The notes below the pieces were generated by a model that worked only from the letters and a program-made list of their open reading frames with translations, ran no database searches and was not told the DNA's origin. 64,000 nt of DNA, taken from NCBI GenBank assembly GCA_964017065.1, contig OZ024783.1:11498885-11562884 (forward strand), written 5' to 3'. Every line of letters starts with the position of its first letter. The first letter of the stretch is position 1. Source of the DNA: Haliclona indistincta. Taxonomy: Eukaryota > Porifera > Demospongiae > Haplosclerida > Chalinidae. Made by a program: the position numbers and the translations under genes. This document shows, one piece after another, positions 34,597 to 46,954 of the stretch.

Positions 34597-36462
34597 ATGA
34601 GTCACGAACTGAACAACCTTCTCTCTGCCTACCAGCGCCTCTCGGGAGACAAAAGCACAGACCGTCGGGTAAGAGAACAGCGCAGTACTATCTACTCATA
34701 TGTTTTGTCGAGCTGAACGCCACGTGGTCAACACTAATTAGAGTTGTATGTTTACTGTTTACTTTTGTGGTTCATAAGCGAAGAAACAGTTCCGCTTCTT
34801 GTTAGAAAAGGAGTGTATTCCATTGGGAGGTTTTAGCAGCATATGTTCATACAATTCCCTTGTTTGGGGATTATTATGCATGTGAAACCTGTTCAAGGTG
34901 TGACTGTTTGTTACACATTTGTTTAGAAAGCTGCTGAAGGCTTGCGTGGTCTTCTTGAGTCTGAGGAGGTGAAGAACTACATTGACAGCAGCAGTGCTGG
35001 ACAGAGAGGCCGAAGTGGTAGCAGCAGCAGCTCGAGTTTAGTCACATGGGACGGCTTGTTCAACGGTGTGGTGGACTATGTGATACGAGAGTGCGAGGCA
35101 GCATTGAAACTGGACAGAGAGAAGCCGGTTGCATCAGCTGGTGCTCAGACCAGCAGAAAGAAGATGAAGCAGGTGAGAGGGGATGAGGATTATTGTCTGG
35201 GGTGGTTTGTGTTGTAGGTTGCCTACGATTAATTACTAAAGTTATGTATACAATAGTTGACCATGATTTTAACCAAGCTGATGTCAGAAATTATTATGTG
35301 AATCACCACTGACTACTCTTGTTTTCATGCTCAATTCACAACAGCTGGCACCTTGTCTTCATGTTGTCTAATGTTGTCTTGTGTTTTATAAGTTGGTTAG
35401 AAAAAGATATAAACTACAGGTTCAACCTTGTGGTGTAATGGCTGGCTAAAACTCCAAGGGACTGTAGGCCATTGATAAAATTATTATTATGTTAAATCAC
35501 GATAAACTAATCAAATTTGTTCTTATATTAATTTTTGTAGTTTCTATTGTATGTCAAATGTTGGTGTGTTTGTCTCCATTGTAGGATATCGTGGACACGA
35601 TGCGTGCTGTGCTCAAGTCAGCTCATAGCCGTGAGTCGTTCATATGTCTCTCTATATTCAAACAATTTTGAAAGTTTCTGATTTACCAAGAGAGTAGTCA
35701 GCCCTCAGCTTTGATCCTTGTGTGTATTGTGTCTAGACAGATCATGTAGTTTGTCAATCATAACAATAGTTCAAAAGAATGTTGATGTGTACTCTGTAGT
35801 AGTATAGGTTGTTTCAGGAGTGGAGCGTTTAACTGTGGATAACGATATCTAAAGTTTGCCGCTTGCTCTGTGGCAGAACGAACCGTGGATGAATGTATAG
35901 CGAGGAAATAGCGAGCCACGACACGCAAAGAAAGGGCCAAGTTCCAAGTAGCAACAGGGCATGGTGGTGGACTTTAGACTTCGATATCACTATAGCGAAT
36001 ACAGCAGTTGAATGCTCCTTCCCCTTATACGCTCCTGCTTTTTTATGATACAAAATTAGTGATTTTACCACCACCCAAGTTGTTAAGGTTATCTACATTG
36101 TACAATCAAAAATTATTATAAGGATTGATCCAAAAATAATAGTGACTATGGCATTCAAATTTGGTTTTGACTATTCTTTTGTGCTTGTATTGTACTTTCT
36201 GTTATAGGAGGAGGCTGTCTTAGCGTACTGGGCATCATGGATCATTTCTCTCTAATGCTGACTCAGCGTCACTTCCAGTCCTGGATGGTGTCTGACTATT
36301 CTCACATGCTGCTCAACTATGTGTTACCCTGTCCACGGTACCTCCTGGATGCCCCGCCCTCTACATGGACAGGTCAGCTGACTGCTCTACCAGTAGTGGT
36401 ACATGTGCATTGTAATGTTAAATAATGAGCACTACATAATTTTAGGCGGCGGCCCATTGCAG
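34597..36462 (+). CDS. ATM-like protein, amino-terminal (TAN) part only
   Basis: Exons 34597-34668, 34927-35172, 35585-35630 and 36208-36372 join in phase, with a probable further one from 36446. The start MSHELNNLLSAYQRLSGD, then STDRRKAAEGLRGLLES, aligns position by position with the start of animal ATM kinases. So does the later WDGLFNGVVDYVIRECE and the SRKKMKQ at a matching spacing. Exon 4 (YSHMLLNYVLPCPRYLL) continues as the next helical repeat. ATM is about 3000 residues in animals, but only about 170 are here. No PI3K-like kinase, FAT or HEAT exons follow before the gap at 39514 and the opposite-strand genes. An open frame runs on from 36446 to 36669 without a clear donor. The gene is truncated, rearranged or misassembled. 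Confidence 0.7.
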
Positions 36463-36669
36463 GTGCCAGCTGGTATTCATGGTCGTGTTCAAGCTTGTGT
36501 AAGAGCTGGTTTACAATGTGACGCTGTGACTTGTGCTATGTTGCGTAAATGCAACACACAGTTAGATATAGAACTCTTGCGTCACGTTGCAATACAATTA
36601 AGTTTAAAAAGTGCACACTTGCTCTTGTTTTGTCTATCATTATGGTTATCTTTGGTTTTAAAAAAGTAA

Positions 36670-39513
36670 AAAAGTTTTAATAATAAACTGAAAAGTGTAG
36701 GGATGACGCCATAAACCAGCCTTTATTCCTCGTGCATTGTAACAGTACTGTATGAAGCTAGTTAGCTGTCCTTTGCTTTTTGTCACAGTGTGTGGGTCAT
36801 AGTATAGACACAAGTTACATGTATGTACTATACTGCACTGTTGAACAGGTTTCAAATTGTTTTCACATATTGTTGATAATACGCTGGTGACCCTCAATCG
36901 CTGTGTTCAAAACCAATAATGACTTCACTTGTTACTTATTGTGTTTAGGGTGCACAAGCTTGTACCTTGAGCTTTGAATCGTTTTTGTTTTTCATAGTTT
37001 TTCTTGGAACCGGCTAATATAATAATACAGCTTAGATGTCTAATTGTATTAGAAGGTCATACATGGTGTGTGTGATGTTGAGCTGATAAGAATGTGCTGT
37101 GCTTGTGCTGGACCATCTGTTGTTTTTGTTTTGGTCTTGAACAAGAAGTGTTGTAGTGCTATTGTCACCATGTACTTGTATCGTAGTAACTATGGTGATT
37201 GCTAAATAGTTCATGAATTAAAACCCTGAAATTGATACATAAGTATGCACAGTGACACTAGGGTATCAGTGCTTTGTAGAATGTTGTGTTTCGTATACTA
37301 TTATACATACTCGACTACTGGCGGGCGGCACAATTGGTCAGTACGGAATGATATGTACAGCATATGTATCTTAAAAGCCAAAATGCCGAGTTTGTCAAAG
37401 ACCAGGTTTTTGTGTATTCGTAAGTAGCCTTCTATTGTTATAGAAGCCTAGTGTTGTTCATACCAGCACTAGCTGATCATCCAGGAGGTTCGTAGGAAGT
37501 AAAAGCTTTGTACTTTTTACAAGACACCACTTCAAAGAAGTATTGGATTATCCTAGTAGAATTTGCAAGGAACTATGTTCAATCCAAGCTGATTTTGCTT
37601 CATAAGCAGAGTGGTGATTCGATACTGGTATCAATTTTGATCATAATTCCTCACCCAAGAGTATAATGCTTCCTTAGGCAGAAGATTACCACTGACATCT
37701 GGCACGAATTTATGTCAGCATTTTGACAAATAAACTCATACTTTTTTGGAATTTGATTGTCTGGTTGATATAAATACATGTTATTGTCTGTTGAGAGCAT
37801 CATTTGAGATGTTATGAGATAGCATGCTCTTGTGGGACTAGTATAAGAAATAGTGTTCTTGCCTGTTCTATAATTATCAGCATTCACTAAAAGAAGGCAG
37901 AATAGGGACATAGGAGGTGTTTAGAATAGGAGGCCTGCACACTAAAGAATAGAAGGTATTCTTTGTAGAAGCAGGAAGCATGTTTGAGAAGTCTGAGTGT
38001 GCCAGTTGTAGCAATAAAATTAAGAATCAACAATTTAGGTGTATGTGGTGAACATAAAATTGTGAGAAAATGTAAAAAATGTTGGGTGACTGATAGTCTG
38101 ACACTTACTTGTTTACAGTACAGTTTCATGAGTGTGGGACTGCATTTTATAACAGTCCCACACTTACTCATTGGCACTGTTTGTCAGAGACAGACAGGCT
38201 GGTTCATTGTGAAGGAGGAGAAGAATTGTAACTAGTAAACAACAAGTATAGTAATAACTAGTAGTATTAGCATGTTTTTAATTTTTCATGAGTTGGAGAA
38301 CATGTCATAATGTGTGAATTGCTTGGTGATAAACCTGTAGTCTGGCACCTCAGGAGCAAATAAAGATCCAGTCTAATCATGCTAAGCACTAACAGGCACT
38401 AATTCCACATAATGACAATGATGGCAAAAATTATAAAAAGTTATTTCAAGTACCACAGAGTCAGTTTTTGTCATGCAATGGTTGTTCTGTTCATATGTAA
38501 AGCTATCTAGTGTACTGAGGTATGTGTTGATCGAATATTTGTACTACATTGGTACATGAGCCTAGGACTGAGATCATGCGGAGGGGAGTTCCCCGGGATT
38601 CTCCCTCTATCACCTCATGTTCTACCACCCCGCCCTCTAGCCTTGGTATGCAGAACTATCTCGTATCATGTTATGTCTTTGAAATAAAATTATGGATTCA
38701 CATTGATAGAGTAATGTGTACGTTTATGAAATCTGCACCAGTCGTGGTATCCTTCTGTTTTTTTCACCTCACTATTTATCCATCTTGCCCATTTATCCAT
38801 CAATTGTTCCATAGGTCAGTTCAATGTCACCTGTTCTTCCTGCATAAAGTATTTGTAATGTGTGTTTACATTTGTATGGAAGGTATAACAGTAGTGGCTA
38901 TGTACATATACTATCTAAACAAGTGAACTTAGGGAAGATGTCTTATACTTAATGTCACCTTCACTGAACTGCTTCTGTGTATTAACAGTAGAAACCTGTG
39001 AACTGATTCTGAGAAAGACGTGTGTATGATTAGTAGTACACAAAGCAGCATAGTGTTTCATACTGACATGTGCGTATAGTAATGTATTGTACTGTATTGA
39101 GCATGAAGTGTAGTACTGTTGTATCAGTGTGAGACCAGTGTGTGTGTGGGCTATATGTGTGCACACATGATAATTGATGCGTGACGAATAAGGCAGTGTT
39201 GACGCCATGTCATGATAGACTGATGGACTAGTGCTGTACTGTAGTACATAACTTTCACTGTACATGCTCCAAGTGTGTTTATGGGTAAGTTGGAAGCACT
39301 AGAGGGTATTCGTGTGTGTGTGTGTGTGTGTAATGGTGACCAGAGGAGCACATGACTTTGTTTATCATGTTCGATGATGAAGCCATGTGCTCTTTTGAGT
39401 GTGTACATGTATGTGCGAATCCAAAATCAATATCCATAATGGGATATACATGTTTGCATGTTTGTGTACTGTGCGTGGTTATGGTCACATGATGTTGGAA
39501 TGCAGTTTTAGTC
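36670..39513 (+). other. Mostly non-coding; one possible exon at 38555-38645
   Basis: No long coding frame is visible. A plus-strand stretch near 38556-38644 reads PRTEIMRRGVPRDSPSI, followed by a Ser/Thr/Pro-rich end, between AG and a GTATGC donor. It could be a later exon of the ATM-like gene or chance. CA/GT-type repeats lie near 39310-39335. Confidence 0.35.
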
Positions 39514-39713
39514 NNNNNNNNNNNNNNNNNNNNNNNNNNNNNNNNNNNNNNNNNNNNNNNNNNNNNNNNNNNNNNNNNNNNNNNNNNNNNNNNNNNNNNN
39601 NNNNNNNNNNNNNNNNNNNNNNNNNNNNNNNNNNNNNNNNNNNNNNNNNNNNNNNNNNNNNNNNNNNNNNNNNNNNNNNNNNNNNNNNNNNNNNNNNNNN
39701 NNNNNNNNNNNNN
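39514..39713. other. Assembly gap (200 N)
   Basis: A run of N separates the ATM-like region from the receptor array. The round length suggests a placeholder gap, so distance and order across it are uncertain. Confidence 1.
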
Positions 39714-39987
39714 TACACGTGTCTATTATTGTTTGCTGTCGCCTTCAGGAAGGACGCTGGGGCTAGCGGTTTGCTGTGTCTTCTACACATGCAAGTGGCT
39801 ATAGTTTGCTGTGGCAGACACCGTCTTAGCTGCGTTGGTTTTGCTGGCAATAGCGTACGAATATACATGTTGACCGAATATAGATAATTTACTCTATAAC
39901 GGATTAATATAGCGAGAATATCCAAGCGATTACGGATTCCCTAGATTCTGGGGAATGGTCTGAGCACGCGCACTATTACCCTCGCAG

Positions 39988-40416
39988 TGTGTACCAGGCC
40001 TAATTTTTCGCCGTTTCGTTCCGTTGCGTTTCTGCATTGCGAAAAATTCGGCCTGGGGACGAGGCTAAAAAGGCACCTGCCAGAAGAATTTCGTGACTAT
40101 TCGTGGGTGTTTGGTCCAGCACATAACTTGCGTTAGGACGCTAGGCGCACCGAAGAAGAAAGAAGAAAGAAGAAAACGAAGATGACGAAACTCGATTTTC
40201 ACCGCTTTCAGGTTCGTCACTTTAGCAATACGTTCGAGCATTGCTGTGCTGCTGTAGAGTTGGGGCAACGCCAGAGAGCAGATATAAGCCTCTTTATAGC
40301 CACGTACAATTCACCAACTGGCGAAATATCAGCGTTTGAACGTATACATGCATTGCAGCCGCCATTTTGTTTTCTTGGCCATCCCTACATAGGGAGACAC
40401 TACCGTGTCTCCCTAA
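39988..40416 (+). mobile_element. Hairpin repeat plus Helitron-like 3' end
   Basis: About 39988-40068 is the TGTGTACCAGGC...GCCTGG...GAGGCTA hairpin with a third core type (AATTTTTCGCCGTTTCG). Directly after it, 40068-40416 matches the minus-strand end of 15649-21111 and the plus-strand end of 47054-48302. It finishes in the hairpin GGGAGACACTACCGTGTCTCCC then CTAA|T. It abuts the receptor exon at 40427 and has replaced that gene's downstream exons; the left part is lost in or beyond the gap. Confidence 0.65.
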
Positions 40417-40426
40417 TATAACTCAC

Positions 40427-41757
40427 CACTAACTGTGACAGTAGCGGAACCCATGCCTTTTTCGTCATAGCCATACGTACCACTAGCAATATTAATACGA
40501 CTCTCAACGTGTACAAAACAAGTGTATGTTGCTACTTCTCTCGATTGAGGGCCTGGTCTGACCGTGACACGAGTCATGTCTGGTAGTGTACTATTGATAT
40601 AACGTGACCTGATCACTTCACGATCTAATTTCGGATTAGGATCCCTGGTATTTAAAAATGGACCTAATGTGCCTATTCGTTGACAAAAGACTCTTGATGG
40701 TGGTCCATATGAGACATTGAAAGAGAATGCAATTGCGATGTTGGGAACAGCTCTTGATGAGAGTATGGAGAGTGTCATGGCAGAGTCCACTGTGGGACCA
40801 GCTAAATTTACATGTAGGTTGAAATAAAAAAACACATCCAATGGCATACAATGAATAATAATTGTGCAAATAAATTTACCATTCAATAAAATTCCAAAAG
40901 ATATGCTAGTTAAAGTCAGAAAATGTATTAAAATATTTGCTGCAAACCATTAAAAAAAAGTCTATTACTTATGGGGCAGTTATCTATTGACTCTTATAAA
41001 ATGAATTTCTATGCTGCAAATAGTAATTAGTTCACACTATTTCATAAGATACACACGTACCATAAAAACTTAAAAACATAATAGTATGCAATGAAAATAC
41101 CTGGATAGCAAATCTTACTGGTATAGGTTGGTATGTACATAGTAGAAGGAATCATAACTTACTATAGCTGTTAAACACTTGATCTGAATACATTACCCAG
41201 TAGTGGGTATTGATGTCCAGGTTAGGGATAGTAGTGTTACACTTCAGATATCCCTGGAAATTGGTCGTAGCCATTGTGTCATCTACTATCACTCCACTTT
41301 GGTTAGCACACTTCAGTTGCTGGTATGGTACATTGTTACTGGGATCACTGGTGGGGACTGCAGTGAAGCCATCAGGTCCATTTCCAGTAGAGTAAAACAT
41401 GTCTCCAATGTTGCTTCCCATATCAGCATTGCTTGCACTAGTATTAACCTGACACCACAGACCATTCTGGTATACTTGAGTCGCACTGAACAGTGTAAAT
41501 GGTGCGACAAAGCTACCACCAATCTGTGATCTCAGCACTGGATGAAAATAAATAAGTTAAATCTAAAATCACTAGTGTATAGTACCTCCAGAAGGGGCAT
41601 ATAGATTAGGGATAATACCAGTCTTGCCTACACCAGTGATCAAACCGTTCGTTGTAGACGGGTTATTGCAGCCTCCCTGCTGGGCAGTCACTGTGTACGT
41701 AAACGTACACATGAGCAGGAAAACCCTCAAGTTAGCTAGACAACAGAGCAATCTCAT
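40427..41757 (-). pseudogene. Receptor array member 1, truncated after third exon
   Basis: Three exons match the complete neighbour at 42270-46414. They are a signal-peptide exon (MRLLCCLANLRVFLLMCTF), a cysteine-containing exon (41538 to about 41160) and a third exon (about 40803-40427) with KLDREVIRSRYINSTLPDM. The frame is open, but several short in-frame losses relative to the neighbour are seen in exon 3. The FN3, TM and tail exons are missing, because a mobile element end and the assembly gap follow 10 bases after the splice donor. It may continue beyond the gap if the element is only an intron insertion. Confidence 0.65.
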
Positions 41758-42269
41758 CTTCAGTTCCCAATATGCGCTCTTGAATATCTCTACTCGGGCG
41801 CCATAAATGTTAAGCGAACTGAGTGAAGTGCAGTGCAGTGCAGCGTATTTTTGAGTGCAGTGATGATGGTCTGTTGTTCAAGTGACGTGGCGTGACGTGG
41901 TTCGTAAATGCTCAATGACACGTGATCACAAGTGATAATAGTGCACTGCACTAACATACGAATATCACTGAAATCAGAATTGGAATAAATTTCCCTCTAT
42001 TATTATAGCTGTCTAGCTATTATTGATCTCTCTTTTTCTCTGAAACATACCTTGTTTTATAATTGAGTATAGTTATAATTAATCTTCATATTATTTTTGT
42101 ATTATGAATACAATGTACTCACTCAAAAAATTAACTAGTGTCTGCAATATTGGTGAAGTAAATCATTACGTATAAATTACTTAATGTTGAACTACAGGTT
42201 TAGTGAACTGGGCAGGACTGCTCAATACAATGTAACACACCACACTCTATTATGATACTGTGAAAATAT

Positions 42270-45200
42270 TCATAGTTTATTGACAGCTTCGTAGTGACTC
42301 TCATTAGTTGATGGTATCTGATGAGCTGTGCCATATGCCGTGTTATCCTTCATCTCAACATCATCACCATCCCTACAATCATACAGTGAACACAGTATAC
42401 ACTGAGTGTGTATAACACTTACTTGGTCAATATCTCAGGTTGATCATACACTGCATAGTCTGCTGAAGTGTCAGCCCTACCAGCGAGTTAAAAATAATTA
42501 AATAAAAATCATGTACGCTTACTCTTTTGAACCAAGCAAGTGTTTTCTTCTTCTTAACAAACAAACTATCACTAGTAACACAAGGTTACCAATCAGTGAT
42601 GTAATCATTATCACTGATACTACACCCAGACCAGCAGAGCAGCTCAAACAAGATGAGGTTAGAGATGGTGGAAAGGATGACGGCAAGACAGTAGTGAACA
42701 CTATACATGATGTCAGCAGATGATTCTGATCTGTAGTAGTACAAACATTGTTTGTTAAATGCTCTGTGCTTAAATAAACTGTCATAAGGTACTCTGCAAT
42801 ATGCCACGGCAAGTCACGCTTACCTGTCTTAGCAGTGAATGGTTCTACAGGTGTATTAGTGTATAATTGTCCATCAATAAGGAGTGATACACTGACACTG
42901 AACTGGTACTGATGTCCTTCTTGGAGTCCTGACACTACTCCAGAGGAGGCACTCGCTGGGAAGGTCACAGTCCCTGAGCTACATATACCTGATCCATTCA
43001 AACTACTGTAGTGTACAGTGTAGTGATCCACAACAGATTCATTGAGAGAAGTACTAATCCAAGTGACAGTCACTGCTGTGCTGTTCACTGGATCTACTGA
43101 CACAATACAGATTTGAGCTGAGCAAGAATAAAGCATAATGCTTGTGCAAATACATTAACTAATTAATTATTCAAAATTATCATCAAAAACTCACGAATAT
43201 CTGTAGTTGATGTAGTGTTTGAAGCTGGTTCTCCTGGTCCTATGATAGTGTATGCTCTAACACTGTATTCAACAGCAGTGTTGGGAAAGAGGTCCCTCAG
43301 TGTGAGCTGTGTGGCTGATGTGTTGGTGTAGTTCAATACTCCAGTGCTGTTGTAGGTGACCTGATACATTGTGATGACACCATTAGGTTCTGAGGGACCA
43401 GTCCAAGAGATTGTGAGTTGGACCACTCCTGGAGTGGCTGACAGATCAGACACTGGACCAGGAACTGCCACATGTACAGGAACACACACTAATAATGCAA
43501 ATATTATGATCTGTTCATTACTCACTATCCTGCAGTGTCTCCACAGTGAGAGCTGTACTGTATGGTCCAGTCCCTCCAGCATTGACTGCTGCCACTTGCA
43601 CAGAGTAGTTGGTGAATGGAGCCAGTCCAGTCAACACATGCTGTCTGCTCCCCTCTCCTGTAGTGTTCACAATGGAGGTGCCATTGCTGTAGCGCAGTCT
43701 GTATCCAGTGATGGGTCCTCTCTGGTTGGGACAGGGTACTGTTTCCCACTGCACAGTCAGTGATGTTTTCTCTTTTAATAGGTTTTTCAAACCTTCAGGA
43801 GCACTAGTAGGAGCTGAAGTGATACCTAGTGTTAAAGTGCTTGTAGAAGATGAGACTGTGTTGCTCATTCCAATACCATCATACATTGCCACTACACTGA
43901 TAGTACAACTACTGTTAGGAGCAAGAGAAGAAAAGGTGTGAATTAAACCACTTTCAACAGTAAATGATCCAATATAAATTGTTGATGTTGTTTCACACAA
44001 TAGCTGGCATGAGTATGAAACAGTGTAATTGCTGGGAGAGTATGGTGGTTGCATCCATGATACCATGATAGAGGTAGAACCAGGAGTTAACGTTAGGTTA
44101 GATGGTAGCTGAGGAATATCTATAATAAATGTAACATAACTATTGGTGTGTTAATTTATTCACTATCTCACCAATCATGACAGAAGCTGTGTTACTGTGA
44201 GCACTGGGTAGCACAGGTGCTCCCTCTGCTCCATATCCCACTACAAACAATGAATGAGTCCCTATTGTCAGTCCAGTCAGTGTCAGCTCAGTGTCGCTGG
44301 TGTTCCCTCCACTGAGTGTGCTGCCACCAGTTACCTGGTAGAACACCTCATAACCAGCTGGTACTGCTGATACGGGAGCAGACCAGGAGACCAGAACACT
44401 GTTGAAGCCAGTCCTGCTGACTGAAACACCAGTGGGAGGGTTAGCAACTAAGAAAAATATGAAAGGTATAGATCCAGCTATAATATAACTCACCACTAAC
44501 TGTGACTGTAGCGGAACCAAACATGCCTTTTCCGTCATAGTCATACATACCACTAGCAATATTAATACGACTCTCAACGTATACAAAACAAGTGTATGTT
44601 GCTACGGTAACTTCGCTTGGTTGAGGGTCTGGTCTGACCGTGACACGAGTCATGTCTGGTAGTGTACTATTGATATAGCGTGACCTGATCACTTCACGAT
44701 CTAACTTCGGATTAGGATCCCTGGCATTTAAAAATGTTACAGCAGGACCTGGTGTGCCTATTCGTACACAAAGGACTCTTGATGGTGGTCCATATGAGAC
44801 ATTGAAAGAGAATGCAACTGCAATGTTGGGAACAGCATCTCTTGATGAGAGTATGGAGAGTGTCATGTTGGAGTCTACTGTGGGACCAGCTAAATTTACA
44901 TGTAGGTTGAAATTAAAAAAACACATCCAATAATAATTGTGCAAATAATTTTACTATTCAATAAAATTCAAAGATATGCTAGTTAAAGTCAGAAAATTTA
45001 TTATTTGCTGCAAACCAATTTTTAAAAGTTTATTATGCAAAGGCTTATGGGGCAGCTGTACTGGTATGCCATTGACTCTTATATACCTCCATTTGGCTGC
45101 GAGAGAGGCGGGAGTTGTTGCTGCGGCAGCAGAAGAGAGAAAGAAAATTAAGTATTCAAACTTGACCTCGTCCTATTGCTTTACACCGGTGGCAGTTGAG

Positions 45201-46414
45201 ACTAGTGGGATTCTGGGACCTGCTACTATGAACTTCATTAAAGATCTTGGACATCGGTTGACCCAAGCAACAGGGGAAGAGGAGGCCACAGTCCGCATAC
45301 TACAAAGAATGTCAATTGCTGTTCAATGAGTAATGCTGCCTCTGTCATGGGTTCCCTTGGCTCTGCTCCTCACCTTATGTTAGCTAGATAAGTTTTGTAT
45401 CACATTCAATTCTGTACTATAACTTTTCATCTAATTCATTATTTATAATTAAATAGTATTTATATCACACTATTTGATAAGATACACATGTACCATAAAA
45501 ACTTAAAAACATAATAGTATGCTGTGAAACACCTGGATAGCAAATCCTACCTGTTGTATAGGTTGGTATGTACATAGTAGAAGGAAACATTACTTACAAT
45601 AGTCGTTTATTATGCAAAGGCTTATGGGGCAGTTGTACTGGTATGCCATTGACTCTTATAAAATGAATTCCTACGTTGCAAATAGTAATTAGTTCACACT
45701 AAAGATACACATGTACCATAAAAACTTAAAAACATAATAGTATGAAATGAAAACACCTGGATAGCAAATCCTACCTATTGTATAGGTTGGTATGTACATA
45801 GTAGAAGGAATCATAACTTACTATAGCTGTTAAACACTTGATCTGAATACATTACCCAGTAGTGGGTATTGGTGTCCAGGTTAGGTATAGTAGTGTTACA
45901 CTTCAGATATCCCTGGCAATTGGTCGTAGCCATTGTGTCATCCACTATCACTCCAATTTGGTTAGCACACTTCAGTTGCTGGTACGATACGTTGTTACTG
46001 GTGTCACTAGTGGGGGCTACAATGAAGCCATCAGGTCCATTTCCAGTAGAGTAAAACATGTCTCCAATGTTGCTTCCCATACCAGCATTGCTTGTACTAT
46101 TAACCTGACACCACAGACCATTCTGGTATACTTGAGTCGCACTGAACAGTGTAAATGGTGCGACAAAGGTACCACCAATCTGTGATCTCAGCACTGGATG
46201 GAAATAAATAAGTTAAATTCTAAAATTACTAATATATAGTACCTCCAGGAGGGGCATATAGATTAGGGATAATACCAGTCTTGCCTATACCAGTGATCAA
46301 ACCGTTCGTTGTAGACAGACTATTGCAGCCTCCCTGCTGGGCAGTCACAGTGTACGTAAACGTACACATGAGCAGGAAAACCCTCAAGTTAGCTAGACAA
46401 CAGAGCAATCTCAT
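42270..46414 (-). CDS. FN3 receptor with unique cysteine domains, TM and tyrosine-rich tail
   Basis: From the signal peptide (46414), exons near 46193-45818, 44891-44497, 44447-44175, 44119-43535, 43463-43195, 43116-42837, 42736-42530, 42475-42422 and 42371-42270 join in phase. Most are phase 1, the usual phase for extracellular modules. Two unrecognised cysteine domains come first, then five FN3-like domains with W, Y-x-V and L-x-P-x-T-x-Y marks (GYRLRYSNGTSI, FTNYSVQVAAVNAGG). The TM is VVSVIMITSLIGNLVLLVIV with an RRRK stop. The short tail has tyrosines in ADYAVYDQPEIL, NTAYGTAHQ and ESHYEAV contexts, which could be phosphotyrosine sites. Probably a cell-surface adhesion or signalling receptor. 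The first tail exon is small and its borders are inferred. Confidence 0.75.
45025..45365 (+). mobile_element. Retrotransposon reverse transcriptase 3' fragment in intron
   Basis: The plus-strand frame reads AAAAEERKKIKYSNL, then FTPVAVETSGILGPATMNF and RILQRMSIAVQ. After a one-base frame break it continues NAASVMGSLGSAPH. This is the typical carboxyl end of non-LTR type polyproteins in aquatic animals. It is 5'-truncated and dead. Flanking intron sequence (TTATGGGGCAGCTGTACTGG) recurs at about 45605-45660, so part of the intron is also duplicated. Confidence 0.6.
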
Positions 46415-46954
46415 CTTCAGTTCCCAATAATTATGCGCTCTTGGATATCTCTACTCGGCCGCCATTAATGTTAAGCTAACTGAGTGCAGAGTGCAGTGCA
46501 GTGCAGCGTGACGTGACGTGGTTGGGTTCGTAAATGCTCAATGACACGTGATCACCACACATAATTATTATGCATATACAATAATGCACTACTTACGTAT
46601 GAATATCACTGAAATCAGAATTGGAATAAATTTCCGAACTATTATTATAGCTGTCTAGCTATTATTGATCTCTCTTTTCCTCTGAAACATACCTTGTTTT
46701 AAAATAATTATTATTGCGTACAGTTATAATTAATTTTTATTGTACTTCATATTTTGTATTATAATAATTAAAATTTAATAATAATGTACTCACTCAAAAA
46801 ATTAACTAGTGTCTGCAATATTGGTGTAGTAAATCATTACGTATAAATTACTTAATGATGAACTACAGGTTTAGTGAACTGGGCAGGACTGCTCCGGCAA
46901 TACAATGTAACACACCACACTCTATTATGATACTGTGAAAATATTCATAGTTTA

